NCBI GenBank assembly: GCA_049999765.1
Contig: JBNGIQ010008846.1
Coordinates: forward strand, 1 to 38,413
DNA from: Phaeoceros laevis
Lineage: Eukaryota; Anthocerotophyta; Anthocerotopsida; Notothyladales
Direction: 5' to 3'
Length of the DNA: 38,413 bases
Of this stretch, positions 36,394-38,413 are shown one piece after another. The position numbers were made by a program, and so were the translations under genes. Each line of letters begins with the position of its first letter. Position 1 is the stretch's first letter. The notes below the pieces were generated by a model. The model saw nothing but the letters and a program-made list of their open reading frames with translations. It did no database searches and was not told where the DNA came from.

Positions 36394-38413
36394 ATGCCCG
36401 CTGGACTGCTACTGCTGAAAAACCCTGCAATGCTCCACCTACAATTTGGCACCACCAACGGGATGCAACATCAGCGGTTTTGGACGCCAGCAGCTGGGAG
36501 GCAGGCCCACACCCTGGAGCTGGAGGGTTGGTTACATGTGCCTCCGAGGCAATGGATTTACACAAGCCGCACATTTGTGCCGTGCAGTGGCTTAGCAGCC
36601 AAGCTACGCATACCGGACAATAGCAGTGCAGGAGAAAGACAAGAGTTGTTGTGGAGGCAGTATTTCTTGGACCCCACATTGTGGTGGGACTGCAGGACGA
36701 ACAAGAAGAGCGCGCGCTCTCCCGACTTCAGGCACAAAGAGTCCAAGGAGCCCATATGGCTGAACAACTTCTACAAGCCTGATTGGGTGGATGCGGAGCT
36801 GGCTGCCTTGGACAAGCAGGTTGGACGGTCTGCCCAGCCTACATCCAACCCCTTGTTCCATCATAATGCTGCTGCTCCGACGGTGCCAGAGTGCCAAGGG
36901 TACGGAACGGCTCAGGCTGTAATCGAACAACTTTGTAAGAATGGGCAGCTAAGTCCAGCAGTGGACGCTTTGACCGTCTTGGCGGAGAAACAATCTCGTG
37001 TGTCCTCCTCTCTGCTGTACAGAGTCATTCGGATATGCGGGGCTGATAAAAATCTGGTGTTGGGGCGACGACTTGATGATCTCACTGTCAAGCTTGGGTA
37101 CGGATCCAACAGATTTTTGGGAAACCATCTCTTGCGCATGTATGCATGTGGAGGTAGGCTTCAGGAGGGCATGGATGTGTTCAACAGGGTAGGGAAACCA
37201 GATGTCTTCATGTGGTCTTCCATAATCTCTGCACATGCTAAGCATGGAAAACCGAAGGAGGCCATACAACTCTACCGTGAGATGCGTAAGTCAGGGGTGA
37301 AGGCGGATGGTTACGTCTTTGTAGCTGCCCTTCAAGCTTGTGCATTTGCCGCCGACTTGGAATCTGGCAGAAAAGTGCACTCTGATGTGCTGCACAGTGG
37401 CAATCCTACTGACTTGGTTGTTGGCACCTGCCTGGTGGACATGTATGCAAAATGTGGTGAGCTGGAAGATGCCCGCCAGGTTTTTGACAGCATGGACACA
37501 AAGAATGTGGTGACATGGAATGCCCTGATTGCTGGGTATGCACAGCAAGGACTCTGTCAAGAGGCGCTTGTTGTGTATGGACAAATGGAGGAGGCGGGTC
37601 TCATTTTGGCTGACCGTGTTACTTTTGCTTGCCTTCTGAAGGCGTGTGCAAGCACTGGTGCCATACAGAAGGGCAGGGAGCTGCACTCAAAGATTATCAA
37701 AAGAGGTCTGCTGGATGATGTAGTGGTGGGCACCTGCCTGGTGGACATGTATGCAAAATGTGGTGAGCTGGAAGATGCACGCCAGGTTTTTGACAGCATG
37801 GCCACGAAGGATGTGGTGACATGGACAGCGCTGATCGCCGGGTATGCACAGCAAGGACTCATCCAAGAGGCGCTTGTTGTATATGGACAAATGGAGGAGG
37901 TGGGCCTCAATTTGGCTAACGATGTTACTTTTGCTTGCCTTCTGAAGGCGTGTGCAAGCACTGGTGCCATACAGAAGGGCAGGGAGCTGCACTCAAAGAT
38001 TGTCAAAAGAGGTCTGCTGGATAATGTAGTGGTGGGCAACTGCCTGGTGGACATGTACGCAAAATGTGGTGAGCTGGAAGATGCACTCCAGGTTTTTGAC
38101 AGCATGGCCACGAAGGATGTGGTGACATGGACAGTGCTGATCGCCGGGTATGCAAATCAAGGACTCGGCCAGGAGGCGCTTGTTGTGTATGGACAAATGG
38201 AGGAGGTGGGCCTCAATTTGGCTAACAATGTTACTTATGCTTGCCTTCTGAAGGTGTGTGCAAGCACTGGTGCCATAGAGAAGGGCAGGGAGCTGCACTC
38301 AAAGATTGTCAAAAGAGGTCTGCTGGATGATGTAGTGGTGGGCAACTGCCTGGTGGACATGTATGCAAAATGTGGTGAGCTGGAAGATGCACGCCAGGTT
38401 TTTGACAGCATGG
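36394..38413 (+). CDS. PPR-F: PLS-class PPR protein, 3' truncated by window edge, near-identical to PPR-A
   Basis: A frame open from ATG 36394 to the window end (673 codons, no stop). The start was chosen because the following residues align with the start of PPR-D: MLHLQ, TTNGM, HQR, WTP, then SAGERQE, KKSARSPDFRHKESKEP and WLNNFYKPDWVDAE. The shared leader is followed by SSLLYRVIRICGAD and PPR modules repeating every 306 bases (VVTWNALIAGYAQQG, LLKACASTGAIQKGRELH, CLVDMYAKCGELEDARQV). From 37218 the DNA matches PPR-A from base 1 with only scattered differences, and no stops are present. The missing C-terminus is expected to be DYW:KP because PPR-A has one. PPR-E and PPR-F stand in tandem. 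Organelle RNA binding is expected from the family; the target is unknown. Confidence 0.9.
   Translation, partial: MPAGLLLLKNPAMLHLQFGTTNGMQHQRFWTPAAGRQAHTLELEGWLHVPPRQWIYTSRTFVPCSGLAAKLRIPDNSSAGERQELLWRQYFLDPTLWWDCRTNKKSARSPDFRHKESKEPIWLNNFYKPDWVDAELAALDKQVGRSAQPTSNPLFHHNAAAPTVPECQGYGTAQAVIEQLCKNGQLSPAVDALTVLAEKQSRVSSSLLYRVIRICGADKNLVLGRRLDDLTVKLGYGSNRFLGNHLLRMYACGGRLQEGMDVFNRVGKPDVFMWSSIISAHAKHGKPKEAIQLYREMRKSGVKADGYVFVAALQACAFAADLESGRKVHSDVLHSGNPTDLVVGTCLVDMYAKCGELEDARQVFDSMDTKNVVTWNALIAGYAQQGLCQEALVVYGQMEEAGLILADRVTFACLLKACASTGAIQKGRELHSKIIKRGLLDDVVVGTCLVDMYAKCGELEDARQVFDSMATKDVVTWTALIAGYAQQGLIQEALVVYGQMEEVGLNLANDVTFACLLKACASTGAIQKGRELHSKIVKRGLLDNVVVGNCLVDMYAKCGELEDALQVFDSMATKDVVTWTVLIAGYANQGLGQEALVVYGQMEEVGLNLANNVTYACLLKVCASTGAIEKGRELHSKIVKRGLLDDVVVGNCLVDMYAKCGELEDARQVFDSM

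Overview
The window is nuclear DNA of a seed-free land plant. The evidence is spliceosomal introns of about 80-300 bases, plant-type DNA repair, meiosis and complex I genes, and six large intronless pentatricopeptide (PPR) genes of the PLS class, which only land plants expand this way. Four PPR loci share one family. The three whose C-termini are visible end in GRP, GRH or DRP instead of Asp-Tyr-Trp and carry a 'KKPA' block where the PG box normally sits. That is the DYW:KP type, known from lineages that do U-to-C organelle RNA editing (hornworts, ferns, some lycophytes). I therefore favour one of those lineages, but cannot name a species.

Layout, left to right: PPR-A (+, cut by the window edge, with a gap and three in-frame stops); HOP2 meiotic gene (+, six exons); PPR-B (+, E class); an intronless fumarase-like gene (-) that has lost most of its active site; an unrecognised conserved five-exon gene (+); a two-exon gene for a small complex I subunit (-); an FPG/MMH DNA glycosylase (+) with two alternative copies of one exon; a 2.3 kb gene-poor stretch with a possible non-autonomous transposon; PPR-C (+, E class); PPR-D (-, DYW:KP, with an exact 309-bp repeat array); a 2-oxoglutarate/Fe(II) dioxygenase (+, interrupted by a gap); a WD40 plus coiled-coil protein (-, about 12 exons, with a gap); PPR-E (+, complete, DYW:KP); and PPR-F (+), whose coding frame is open from 36394 to the window edge.

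How the parts relate: PPR-A, -D, -E and -F form one recently amplified family of candidate organelle RNA editing factors. PPR-A and PPR-F are near-identical copies at the two ends of the window. Inside each protein the tandem modules are almost identical, except at the two residues per motif that set RNA base choice. PPR-B and PPR-C lack a DYW domain and would need a partner deaminase. The other genes are unrelated housekeeping or metabolic genes. Four gene pairs are head-to-head with 485-509 bases between start codons. Three runs of 100 N (278-377, 27005-27104, 29878-29977) are assembly gaps of unknown true size.
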